A stretch of DNA of 64,000 nt from assembly GCA_964542165.1 (NCBI GenBank), contig CAZITQ010000012.1:10710-74709 (forward strand), given 5' to 3'. The notes under the pieces were generated by a model, which saw only the letters and a list, made by a program, of their open reading frames with translations, was not told the DNA's origin and ran no database searches. Position numbers and translations under genes: made by a program. Position 1 is the first letter of the stretch. Each line of letters opens with the position of its first letter. Of this stretch, positions 35,595 through 43,897 are shown piece after piece. The DNA comes from CAYTBN01 sp964542165 (GTDB lineage Bacteria > Myxococcota_A > UBA796 > UBA9615 > CAYRNR01).

Positions 35595-36903
35595 AGATCA
35601 GGGGACCGGCGGTCTCGTAGGTGATCTCGATCAGCTGCCCGGCGTAGGCCGTGCAGTCGCCGACCAGGCTCACCGCGCGCTTCTCCTTGATGTAGCTCCA
35701 ACCGCCGCTGCCCAGCTCGGCGCCGGTGCAGGTGGTTCCCTCACCCACCTCGGGCACGTCGATGTTCTCCCGCCGGACCTGGATCGTCTCGGGGTCGGGC
35801 AGGCCGGTCAGCTGGTACCACTCCACGCTGGGATGGAAGAGGACGAGCTCGGCCAGGGCCTGGGCCAGCTCGGCGTTCTCGCACTGGTCCTGGTCGCCGT
35901 CGAGGGGGGTCAGGATCGGGTGGTAGAAGCCGTCGGTGATGTCCACCGAGTCCATCAGGAAATCGATGCTGCAGACCGTGGAGCCCATGGGATTGCAGAA
36001 GTACTGCTCGTCCTCGGGCGCCTGGCGGCCCTGGCCGGGGCCGATGGAGGAGACCCGCAGCTCGGGCACGATCGTCCGCATCAGCCGCAGCACCTCGTCC
36101 AGCTGGCAGCTGCACAGCTCGTCGCCCGTCAGCTCGGCGCAGGCCTCGGCGCCCAGGTTCTCCATGGAGTGGGTCTGGTCGCCCTCGTCCGTCAGCACCA
36201 CCACGTGCAGGGGGTTGTCGCCGCGCAGCATGCCCAGGTTGGCGTTGTGGAGGGTCTCGGTCCACTCGTTGCCGTCGTCGTCGGAGAGGTTCAGCTCCAG
36301 GGGCAGGCAGCGGCAGGCCTCGTAGTACTCGTGCTCGGGATCCCAGTTCTCCCCCGAGCAGCCGAAGGGGAAGTCGTCCTTGAGGGTGTCGGTCCCCTCG
36401 ACGAAGTCGGTCTCCGCGGGCAGATCCAGGGCCTCGCACATGGCCATCAGGGCCGTCTGCATCGGCCGCTCGAACCCGTCCCCGTAGATGCCCACGTGGG
36501 CCAGGGCCCGGAACTGCTCCTGGTCGTGATCGTCCGACGGATCCATCAGGGCGACGCTGTTGCCCTCGCGGCGGATGCGCCCTGCCGTTCCCACATCGTC
36601 GGTGCACTGGGAGGAGGACGCCAGGTAGGAGTTGCAGGGCCAGGCCTGGGGGGTGGTGACCGCCATCTGGGTGTTGGACGTCTCGGGTAACCCCTCGACG
36701 AAGCGGTGGAAGTTGCCGCTGAGCTGGGCCTGGGCGTCGGCCATCGAGCCGGATGCGTCCAGGATCCACAGCATGTCCACGTTCCCCGGCCCCATCGCGA
36801 CGTAGGTGTCGGTGATCTGGCCCCCTCCCGGACAGCTCGGGATAAGCGCCGCGCCGAGAAGGAGCGCCGCGGACAGCGACAGCGTACGAAGTGCGTGCCT
36901 CAT
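35587..36903 (-). CDS. von Willebrand factor A-like lipoprotein
   Basis: 438 residues from ATG 36901-36903, behind GGGAGGTGAG. The signal peptide ends in 'ALIPSC', so the mature protein is probably lipidated. A vWA-like domain starts near residue 40 with a MIDAS 'ILDASGSMADAQ', and 'HVVVLTDEGDQTHS' holds the later MIDAS Asp. There are many Cys residues in the insert ('CSGENWDPEHEYYEACRCLP', 'CAELTGDELCSCQ'), consistent with disulfides outside the cytoplasm. vWA domains with an intact MIDAS bind ligands through a divalent metal. The ligand is unknown. The family resembles vWA lipoproteins common in myxobacteria. Confidence 0.82.
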   Translation of the reverse strand: MRHALRTLSLSAALLLGAALIPSCPGGGQITDTYVAMGPGNVDMLWILDASGSMADAQAQLSGNFHRFVEGLPETSNTQMAVTTPQAWPCNSYLASSSQCTDDVGTAGRIRREGNSVALMDPSDDHDQEQFRALAHVGIYGDGFERPMQTALMAMCEALDLPAETDFVEGTDTLKDDFPFGCSGENWDPEHEYYEACRCLPLELNLSDDDGNEWTETLHNANLGMLRGDNPLHVVVLTDEGDQTHSMENLGAEACAELTGDELCSCQLDEVLRLMRTIVPELRVSSIGPGQGRQAPEDEQYFCNPMGSTVCSIDFLMDSVDITDGFYHPILTPLDGDQDQCENAELAQALAELVLFHPSVEWYQLTGLPDPETIQVRRENIDVPEVGEGTTCTGAELGSGGWSYIKEKRAVSLVGDCTAYAGQLIEITYETAGPLIFM

Positions 36904-37111
36904 CTCACCTCCCGCGGGCCGGTCCAGTGCGGATCGACCCCAGCTGGCATTCTCCGCCAGCCCCTGGGTCGCGGTCCATCTTCACACAGCTCGAAGGCCA
37001 TGGTTTGACATGCCGCTGACGCGGCCCGGCGATTGACCGCCGCCTCCCGACGCGATTGACTGTCGGTCCAATGCGGCCGCGACCCGGACGCAGGCGAGAA
37101 GGGACCGGCAA

Positions 37112-38320
37112 ATGACGGCACGCGAGACCCCCGGTGTGATCCTGGCCCTGGAACAGGCCCTGGCCCTGCCCTACTGCACCCAGCGCTTCGTCCAGGAGGG
37201 GTGGCGGGTGATCCGCATCGAGTCCACCCCGCGGCCGGGCGGGGGCAATCCGGGGGATCCCAACCGCTACGCCGGGGTGGGGGAGGGGGACCGGCGCTCG
37301 TACTTCGTGCCCCCCAACCTGGGCAAGGAGGCCATCACCCTCAACCTCAAGGAGGAGGGCGGACGGGGGCTGCTGAAGCGCTTGCTGGTCGAGCTCGAAG
37401 TGGACGTGTTCGCGGTCAACCTGCTGCCCAAGCAGTACGAGCCCCTGGGCATCGACTACGAGACGCTGAGCGCTGCGCGCCCGGGGTTGATCTGGGTCGG
37501 CCTGTCGGCCCAGGGGCCCGATTTCCCCGTGGCGCCGGGCTACGATCCCGCGATCCAGGCCAACGTGGGCTACATGCACCTCACCGGCGATCCCGACGGC
37601 CCGCCGATGGTCTGCGGCGTGCCCGTGATCGATCTCAAGGCCGGCGACGAGGCCTACGCGCGGATCTACAAGGCCCTGTGGCAGCGGGAGCGGACCGGGG
37701 AGGGGGCCCGGATCGACGTGTCGATGATGCGCTCGTCGGCCCAGTGGCTGCTCACCAAGACATCGCTGGCGGCCCTCGGGCACGACCCGAACACCGTGAC
37801 ACGCACCGGGAACGTGCACCCGATCTTCACCCCGGTGGACGTCTTCCCCACCGCCGACGGGTACATCAACCTGGCCATCGGCAACGACCTGCAGTGGGAG
37901 TCGCTGACCCGCCTCCAGCCCTTCGCCCACCTGGCCCGGGACGAGTACCGGACCAACGCCGCGCGCCGCGAGCGGCGCGAGCAGCTGGGGGCGGAGATCG
38001 GCGAGGTGACCCGTGGGCACACCGCCGACGCCCTGTCCGAGATGTTCGTCTCGGCCCGGCTGGTCCACGCTCTCATCCTGGACATCCCCCAGGTGATGGA
38101 GCACCCGACGGTGGCGCCCCACCTGCTGCGCACCCGCACCCCCGACGGTACCGAGGTGCCCATCGCCCCCAACAGCCACGACACGCCCTATCTGGCTGAC
38201 AACGGCCCGGAGCTGCCCTTCCCGCCGACCTACGGCGAGCACACCGACGCGGTCCTGGAGGAGGCCGGACTCTCTGCCGGCGACATCGGCTCCCTCCGCG
38301 AGGCCGGGATCGTGGTCTGA
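37112..38320 (+). CDS. CaiB/BaiF-type (class III) CoA-transferase
   Basis: 402 residues, the usual family length, from ATG 37112 behind GAGAAGGGA. The family pattern is clear: 'GWRVIRIESTPRPGGGNPGD' near the N-terminus, 'KEAITLNLKEEGGRGLLKRL', and a likely catalytic Asp at D174 in 'GVPVIDLKAGDEAY', which forms an acyl-CoA anhydride in class III transferases. Such enzymes move CoA between carboxylic acids, for example in carnitine, bile acid or aromatic acid degradation. The substrate is not inferable from sequence alone. The 2-oxoacid oxidoreductase/Mo-hydroxylase cluster 6 kb away suggests, but does not prove, a role in activating an aromatic or branched acid. Confidence 0.9.
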   Translation: MTARETPGVILALEQALALPYCTQRFVQEGWRVIRIESTPRPGGGNPGDPNRYAGVGEGDRRSYFVPPNLGKEAITLNLKEEGGRGLLKRLLVELEVDVFAVNLLPKQYEPLGIDYETLSAARPGLIWVGLSAQGPDFPVAPGYDPAIQANVGYMHLTGDPDGPPMVCGVPVIDLKAGDEAYARIYKALWQRERTGEGARIDVSMMRSSAQWLLTKTSLAALGHDPNTVTRTGNVHPIFTPVDVFPTADGYINLAIGNDLQWESLTRLQPFAHLARDEYRTNAARRERREQLGAEIGEVTRGHTADALSEMFVSARLVHALILDIPQVMEHPTVAPHLLRTRTPDGTEVPIAPNSHDTPYLADNGPELPFPPTYGEHTDAVLEEAGLSAGDIGSLREAGIVV

Positions 38321-38325
38321 AGCCG

Positions 38326-39018
38326 ATGGCGAGGCGCAACAGGGGGGGCAGGAAGGGGAAGCGGACCGCTTCGGTCACGGTCTACCGCACCACCGATCCG
38401 ATGCGGGCCCAGCTGCTGGCCGAGTTCCTGGAGCAGCAGGGCATCCCGGCCCGCCACGTGGGGACGCGCCACGGCGCGGGGATCGGGGTGGCCCAGCACA
38501 TCCTCAAGCAGCGGATCGAGGTGCCCGAGGACCGGCTGGCCGAGGCCCGGGAGGTCGTGGCGGATTTCGAGATCGCCCACGGGGAGGAGCCCCAGACCGA
38601 CGAGGCGGACCGGGAGCCGCGCGGGCGCCCACGGTTTCGGCGAGATTCCGCGCGGGGGACGGGGCGTCCGGAGCCGGAGATCCCCGCGCGCCTCTCGCCG
38701 ATGCTGGCCGCCGGCGTGATCTGTGTCGTCCCCGGCGGCGGTCATTTCTACGCCCGCAATCCCTGGATCGGCCTGGCCATCGTCCTCGGGTGGATCGCCG
38801 CCCTGGGTGGAGCCTTCGCGTCCCGTGACGCGGGTCCGTTCACCGGCCTCTCGCTGATCCTGCTGCTGGCCTTCGACCTGCTCGACGCCCAGCTGGCGGT
38901 CCGCGATCACAACGCCGGCGTCCGCAGGTCCCGCGGGGCCCAGCTGCTGCGGGGGTTCGGCGCCCTGGGCCTCATCCTGTCACTGGGGATCGTCGCCGCG
39001 GTCCTCGCCGCTCGTTAG
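38326..39018 (+). CDS. DUF2007-like N-terminal domain with C-terminal membrane segments
   Basis: 230 residues; the start ATG 38326 lies 5 bases after the CoA-transferase stop. The N-terminal 75 residues resemble the DUF2007 fold ('VTVYRTTDPMRAQLLAEFLEQQGIPARHVG', here only its 'TTDPMRAQLLAEFLEQQG' part is diagnostic), a putative signal-transducing domain. A basic linker follows, then three or four hydrophobic segments (about 125-145, 148-165, 172-188, 205-228), so the C-terminus is membrane-embedded, like small TM2-type membrane proteins. No enzymatic motif. Co-transcription with the CoA-transferase is likely given the spacing. The 3' end overlaps the convergent nuclease-fold gene by 39 bases. 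Confidence 0.72.
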   Translation: MARRNRGGRKGKRTASVTVYRTTDPMRAQLLAEFLEQQGIPARHVGTRHGAGIGVAQHILKQRIEVPEDRLAEAREVVADFEIAHGEEPQTDEADREPRGRPRFRRDSARGTGRPEPEIPARLSPMLAAGVICVVPGGGHFYARNPWIGLAIVLGWIAALGGAFASRDAGPFTGLSLILLLAFDLLDAQLAVRDHNAGVRRSRGAQLLRGFGALGLILSLGIVAAVLAAR

Positions 39019-40056
39019 CGGAAGCTCCAGCTCGCAGTACACCGCGTCGTGGTCCGCCCGGCCCAGGTCCCCATCGATGGGATCGGTGCCCGGGGTCTCG
39101 CCCCAGATCTCGCAGTCGTGGCCCGTCAGGAAGTCGGAGAGCACGTAGTCGAGGGTGACGATGCCGCTCCAGGTGGGGACCGGGGGATCCTCGAACACCG
39201 AGTGGGCGACGAAGCGGTTCCCCTCGCCGACCACCGTGTGCCAGTACTCGCCCGACGGGAAGAGGTCGGGGAAGCGGTAGGGGTCGAAGTTCATGTCGCC
39301 GGCGGCGATGGCGTCGCGGTCGCCGGGGAGCTCGTCGAGGGCCAGCCGGTACTGGGCGTGGCGACAGGCGTCGTCGTCCTCGGTGATCGCGTTGAGCGGG
39401 TGGGCGGCGATCACCCGGAAGCCCCGGCCGTCGGCCAGGGTGGCGTCGACCCGCGAGACGCTGGTGATCCCGCCGCTGTCCACGCACTCCTCCGGGTGGG
39501 CAGGAGTCGTGCTCATGGCCATACACAGCTCACCGCCAGGGCATTGCTCGATGGCGATCCGCGCGCTGCGGACCGCGATGCAGTCGTAGTGGGCGATGCC
39601 GTCGCAGGTGATGGTGTAGTCGTCGCCGACCAGTCGACGGATCTGCTGGTAGGGTTCCCGATCCGGCGCCCCGGTGCAGGGCAGGTCCGGATCCCCCTCC
39701 CAGGTGCCCTCGTCGCAGTAGTCCGCGTCCAGGACCTCCATCAGCACCGCCACGTCGGGCTTCACCCGGTCGATGCGCTCCCGGATGACGGCCTCGACCT
39801 CCATCGAGCACAGGGCGCCGCGGTAGGGCGCGGACGGGCAAGGGCCGTCGAACACCTCGTCCAGGGTGCCCACGTTGGCGGACAGGACCGTCAGGATCTC
39901 GGGCGGGGTGGGGATGGGATCGTCCGGCGGTGTGACCAGGGGGACCGGGCCGTCACTCGCGGGGCATCCGGACAGGGTAGACAGGGCAGCCACGAACAGG
40001 ACGAACAAGGTCCGCGGATTCGCCGAAACCGTCTCCGTCTCGGAGCAGCTCCTCAT
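38980..40056 (-). CDS. Endonuclease/exonuclease/phosphatase-fold lipoprotein
   Basis: 358 residues from ATG 40054-40056. The signal peptide ends in 'TLSGC', a good lipobox. The EEP fold is visible as 'TVLSANVGTLDEVF', 'KPDVAVLMEVLDADY' (catalytic Glu), 'IAAHPLN' (His), 'AAGDMNFDPYRFPD' (Asp/Asn), 'TLDYVLSD' and 'RADHDAVYCE' (C-terminal Asp-His). Such enzymes hydrolyse phosphodiesters in DNA, sphingomyelin or inositol phosphates. Lipid anchoring points to an extracytoplasmic substrate. The gene is preceded by a heptanucleotide tandem repeat within about 10-35 bases of the start, and the ribosome site (GGGGA) is tight against the ATG. Confidence 0.83.
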   Translation of the reverse strand: MRSCSETETVSANPRTLFVLFVAALSTLSGCPASDGPVPLVTPPDDPIPTPPEILTVLSANVGTLDEVFDGPCPSAPYRGALCSMEVEAVIRERIDRVKPDVAVLMEVLDADYCDEGTWEGDPDLPCTGAPDREPYQQIRRLVGDDYTITCDGIAHYDCIAVRSARIAIEQCPGGELCMAMSTTPAHPEECVDSGGITSVSRVDATLADGRGFRVIAAHPLNAITEDDDACRHAQYRLALDELPGDRDAIAAGDMNFDPYRFPDLFPSGEYWHTVVGEGNRFVAHSVFEDPPVPTWSGIVTLDYVLSDFLTGHDCEIWGETPGTDPIDGDLGRADHDAVYCELELPLTSGEDRGDDPQ

Positions 40057-40063
40057 TCCCCTG

Positions 40064-40091
40064 CCTGATGCCTGACGCCTGAGGCCTGACG
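40064..40091 (-). repeat. Four-copy heptanucleotide repeat in a leader
   Basis: CCTGATG, CCTGACG, CCTGAGG and CCTGACG follow one another without gaps on the plus strand, 8 to 35 bases upstream of the EEP lipoprotein start. A change in copy number would shift promoter or ribosome-site spacing by 7 bases. Confidence 0.85.
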
Positions 40092-40112
40092 CCCTCGAGG
40101 GGGCCCGCCGGC

Positions 40113-40832
40113 CTACTCGAGCACCAGCAGGTCGTCCAGGCCCAGATCGCAGTACTCGGCGTCGAAGGCGCCGCGGATCACGTCGCCGCCGCCGAAGTCC
40201 ACCACGTAGTCGCCCTTGAGCTTGGAGTCGGCCACGAACTTCTTGACCTGGACCTCGCCCTCCTCGGCCAGTTCGTCCTCCTCGATGATCGCCGGATCGT
40301 CCTCGCAGGCCGCCTCGCAGGCGGCGACGTCGTACCAGGTGGACACGTCCCAGCGGCCGGCGGTGGCCGAGAACGTGTCGTTGCCCTGCAGCGTCAGGTC
40401 GCCGAGGTCGAACCAGTCGATGTCGTCCAGGGACAGGTCGTCCAGCGGGCTGCCCTCGGAGTAGGCCGCCTCGACCGCGTCCTCGGGGAACAGGGTCATC
40501 GACAGGGCCCAGTAGTCGTCGTGGCCCAGCAGGTCGACGGCGATCTCGTGCAGGTCCTCGCAGGTCTCCTCGCAGCTGGTGTACTCCACGTCGTACACCC
40601 GGTCGTACAGGGCGCAGGCGTCGGGGAACCCGCTGACGAACACCTGGATCACCTGCAGCGAGACCAGATCCCCGAGCCCGGGGAGGGTCAGTGACATCTC
40701 TGCCTCGTCGAAGATCGCCGACCGGGCCGGCCCGACCTTCTGGCCGTCGAGGGTCCCGGACATGGTGTTGGCGCAGCCCGCAACCGCGAGCAGGGCCAGG
40801 ATCGCGATCCACCCGAACGCGTGACGTGTCAT
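40113..40832 (-). CDS. Lipoprotein of unknown function
   Basis: 239 residues from ATG 40830-40832, behind GGGAGGAA. The signal peptide ends in 'LLAVAGC', a strong lipobox. The mature part is acidic and has paired Cys residues ('CEETCEDL', 'CEAACEDD', plus 'DACALYD' and 'EYCDLG'), suggesting disulfides outside the cytoplasm. It is beta-rich, with 'LKGDYVVDFGGGDVIRGAFD' near the C-terminus. No recognised domain. It lies upstream of the EEP lipoprotein gene on the same strand, 56 bases apart, and may be co-transcribed. Its role is unknown; the family appears to be a lineage-restricted surface lipoprotein. Confidence 0.72.
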   Translation of the reverse strand: MTRHAFGWIAILALLAVAGCANTMSGTLDGQKVGPARSAIFDEAEMSLTLPGLGDLVSLQVIQVFVSGFPDACALYDRVYDVEYTSCEETCEDLHEIAVDLLGHDDYWALSMTLFPEDAVEAAYSEGSPLDDLSLDDIDWFDLGDLTLQGNDTFSATAGRWDVSTWYDVAACEAACEDDPAIIEEDELAEEGEVQVKKFVADSKLKGDYVVDFGGGDVIRGAFDAEYCDLGLDDLLVLE

Positions 40833-40952
40833 GGGTTCCTCCCGCTTCGGACCGTCGTAAGGCCCGGCCCCATCTTGGTCCATCCGGAGCCGAACCGGAA
40901 GGGGCACAGCGGGACGAGCCCGCCATGGCACCCGACGATGTTGCGGCACCCG

Positions 40953-43628
40953 CTAGCGGAGGCGTCGCCTCGACGCGAGCACCGCGACCAGGGCCGTGGC
41001 GAACACCGCCGCCGCTCCCCCGGCGGCCGGCGAACCGGCCCCGGTGCACACGCAGTCCGGATTCGGCGGCGTGTACCCGCCGTCATCATCGTCGTCCCCC
41101 TCGCCCTCGCAGCTCTCGTCGTCGGTGTCCACGTCGCCGTCGCAGTCGTTGTCCACCCCGTCGTCGCAGAATTCGTGGGCGTCGGGGTACACGTCGGCGC
41201 GGGTGTCGTCGCAGTCGCTGCCGTCGCACTCGGGGGGGCGGTAGCCGTCGCCGTCGTCGTCCACCTCGTCCACCACGTCGTTGCAGTCGTTGTCCTGGAG
41301 ATCGCAGATCTCCTCCGCGTCCGGGTGGACGTCGGGATCCCCGTCGTCACAATCCCCATCGCACGACGAGTGGCCGTCCCCGTCGGCGTCTGTCGGCGAC
41401 AGGGCCGCGTCCCCGTCGTCGCAGTCCCCGTCGCAGGTGGACCAGCCGTCCCCGTCGGCGTCCCTGCCGTCGAGGTCCGGGTCGTCGTCGTCGCAATCCC
41501 CCGAGCAGGGGAAGGAGCCGTCCCCGTCCGCGTCCGCCTCGTCCGCGGGGACCTCCCCGTCACAGTCGCTGTCCAGCCCGTCGCAGATCTCCTCTGCCCC
41601 CGGGTACACGTCCGGATCCTCGTTGTCGCAGTCGCCCTGGCAGGCGTTGAATCCGTCGCCGTCCAGGTCCTCGTCCGCGTCCTCGTCCACCAGACCGTCG
41701 CAGTCGTTGTCCTCGCCGTCACACTGCTCCGGCGCCCCCGGATAGGTCGCGGGATCGCCGTCCTCGCAATCCCCGTCACACGGGGGCACGCCGTCCCCGT
41801 CGGCATCGTCCTCGTCGGCGGGCAGCACCCCGTCGCAGTCGTTGTCCTCGCCGTCGCAGACCTCGGCGGCGCCCGGGTGGGAGGCGGGATCCCCGTCGTC
41901 GCAGTCCTCGCCGTTGGCGACGAAGGAGGCCGGCTGCTCGCAGGCGACCTGGACGACCGCCGGGTCGCCGTACCCGTCGCCGTCGTTGTCCACGTACCAG
42001 GTCTGGACGTCCACGGCCCCGGGACCGTCCGCCGTGCCGTCGCAGTCGTTGTCCAGGCCGTCGCAGACCTCGGTGGCCCCCGGGTGGACCGCCGGCTGGG
42101 TGTCGTCGCACTCTCCGGCGCAGGCGTCGTAGCCGTCGCCGTCCAGATCGATCTCGTCCGGGTGCAGCGCGCCGTCGCAGTCGTTGTCCACGTGATCGCA
42201 GGCCACCTCGGTCTCGCCGGGATTCACCGCGGGGTCGCCGTCGTCACAGTCCCCGTCGCAGCCCGTGAAGCCGTCCCCGTCCCCGTCGGTGTCGTCCGGG
42301 GGCTGGTACCCGTCGCAGTCGTTGTCCACCCCGTCGCAGGGCACCTCGGCGGCGCCGGTGTAGACCGCGGGGTCCGTGTCGTCACAGTCGCCCTGACACT
42401 CGGTGACGCCGTCCCCGTCCCCGTCGTCCTCCTGGGGATGGACGGCCCCGTCACAGTCGTTGTCGATCCCGTCGCAGGGCACCTCCACCGCGGCCGGGCT
42501 CACCGCGGTGTCGCCGTCGTCGCAGTCGCCGGCGCACTCGTCGAACCCGTCGCCGTCGTCGTCGTCGTCGTCCGCGTGCTGGACCCCGTCTCAATCGTTG
42601 TCCAGCCCGTCGCAGGGGAACTCGAAGGCGCCGGGGTGGAGGGTCGCGTCGGAGTCGTCGCAGTCGCCGGCGCACTCGTCAAATCCGTCCCCATCGCCGT
42701 CGATGTCGTCCCCGTGCTGGGCCCCATCGCAGTCGTTGTCCAGGTCGTCGCAGGCCACCTCGACCTCCCCCGGATTCACGGCGGGATCCGCTGGATCGCA
42801 GTCCCCCTCGCAGGGGGCGTAGCCATCCCCGTCCGCGTCGACCTCGTCGGGGTAGAGGGCTCCGTCACAGTCGTTGTCCACCCCGTCGCAGGTCTGCTCG
42901 GTCGCGCCCGGGAAGACGGTCGGGTCGTAGTCGTCGCAGTCCTCCTCCGGCCCGCCCCAGCAGGTGGGGGTCCCCGGGACGCCGTAGCCGTCCCCGTCGT
43001 AGTCGACGCAGTCGCTGGCCTCGAGGTTGTGGGACAGGTCGTCGAGGTAGATCTCCGGGCCGTCCGGGCTCTGCATGTACTCGCGGGTCACCCGGATCGC
43101 GATCTCGTGGGTCCCCGCGGTCACGCCGGTGACGCTGCCGGACAGGGTGTGGCGCTCGGTCTGGCCGGCGCTGATGTAGTAGAAGTCGTGGGAGTCGACG
43201 TACCCCCCGTCGAACAGGATCATGAACCAGCCGGCGTCGGTGTTGTAGTCGTCGCTGTACACGGCCACGTCCACCGAGATGGTCAGCGTTCCCGCGTCCA
43301 GCACCACCTGCTGGCTCAGGCCTCCCCCCTGGCTGCCCCCCGCCCCGTAGTAGTCGGCCTTGCCGACGTGCATGTGGGCCGCGTAGCTGGCCGAGCCGTT
43401 CCCGTCCGTGTCGAAGGTCGTCACCGTGGGCGTGCCGATGCTGCCGTTGTCGGTCAGGAACTGGGACCACCCGGTCAGGTCGCCGGTCTCGAAGCCGGGG
43501 TTGACCGCCGCCAGCGCCTGCGCGGGAAACGCTGCGATCAGCAGCGCCGTCGCCCCGAGCCCGAGTCTCCTCCGGGGCGGCGGGTTCGAAACACAGCTCT
43601 CGCGGTCGTTGTTGTGGGTCGCGAACAC
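40953..43628 (-). pseudogene. Large MopE-repeat surface protein interrupted by one TGA
   Basis: From GTG 43626-43628, behind GGGAGGAG, the frame encodes 891 residues if read through TGA 42591-42593. An export signal precedes a beta-sandwich domain (about 40-215) with choice-of-anchor-like features ('NPGFETGDLTGWSQFL'). About sixteen MopE repeats (GDCDD...PGA.E...CDG.DNDCDG) follow, then C-V-C, a hydrophobic segment and Arg residues, a MYXO-CTERM-like tail. The TGA replaces a conserved Cys codon in 'LDND-stop-DG', where sister repeats have DNDCDG. The rest of the frame is intact, so this is a recent nonsense change, an assembly error or, less likely, selenocysteine. Without read-through, about 345 residues and no anchor would be made. 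Confidence 0.75.
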
Positions 43629-43897
43629 GGCCGACTCCTCCCGTGCACCCCGGCGCGCGTGACCACCCGCGGCCGCCCGCGGCGGCGCGCCTGAGGGGGC
43701 GGAAGACAGGATCGTGGCAGACGCCGATCCGTGCAAGGGGAACGTGGGCCATCCTGGCGGTGATCCAATTGCCTCCGCGCGTGCGCGTGAGGTACAAGGT
43801 TCGGTCCGAGGTGGCAGGCCCGGGTGCGGACGGCAGGAACAGCGGCGGCGGTGGGCAGGGCGAAAAAGGGCCGATCCCTCATCGAAGGGGTGCGCGG

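Noticed and set aside
34109..35701. 530-residue frame over the ATP-grasp gene
   Set aside because: Only the last 100 residues have a ribosome site and a plausible sequence; the rest is antisense to a well-supported gene.
42591..42593. Second selenocysteine at the MopE TGA
   Set aside because: No strong hairpin follows at the right distance and the Cys belongs to a structural/metal-binding repeat, not a redox site; nonsense or error is simpler.
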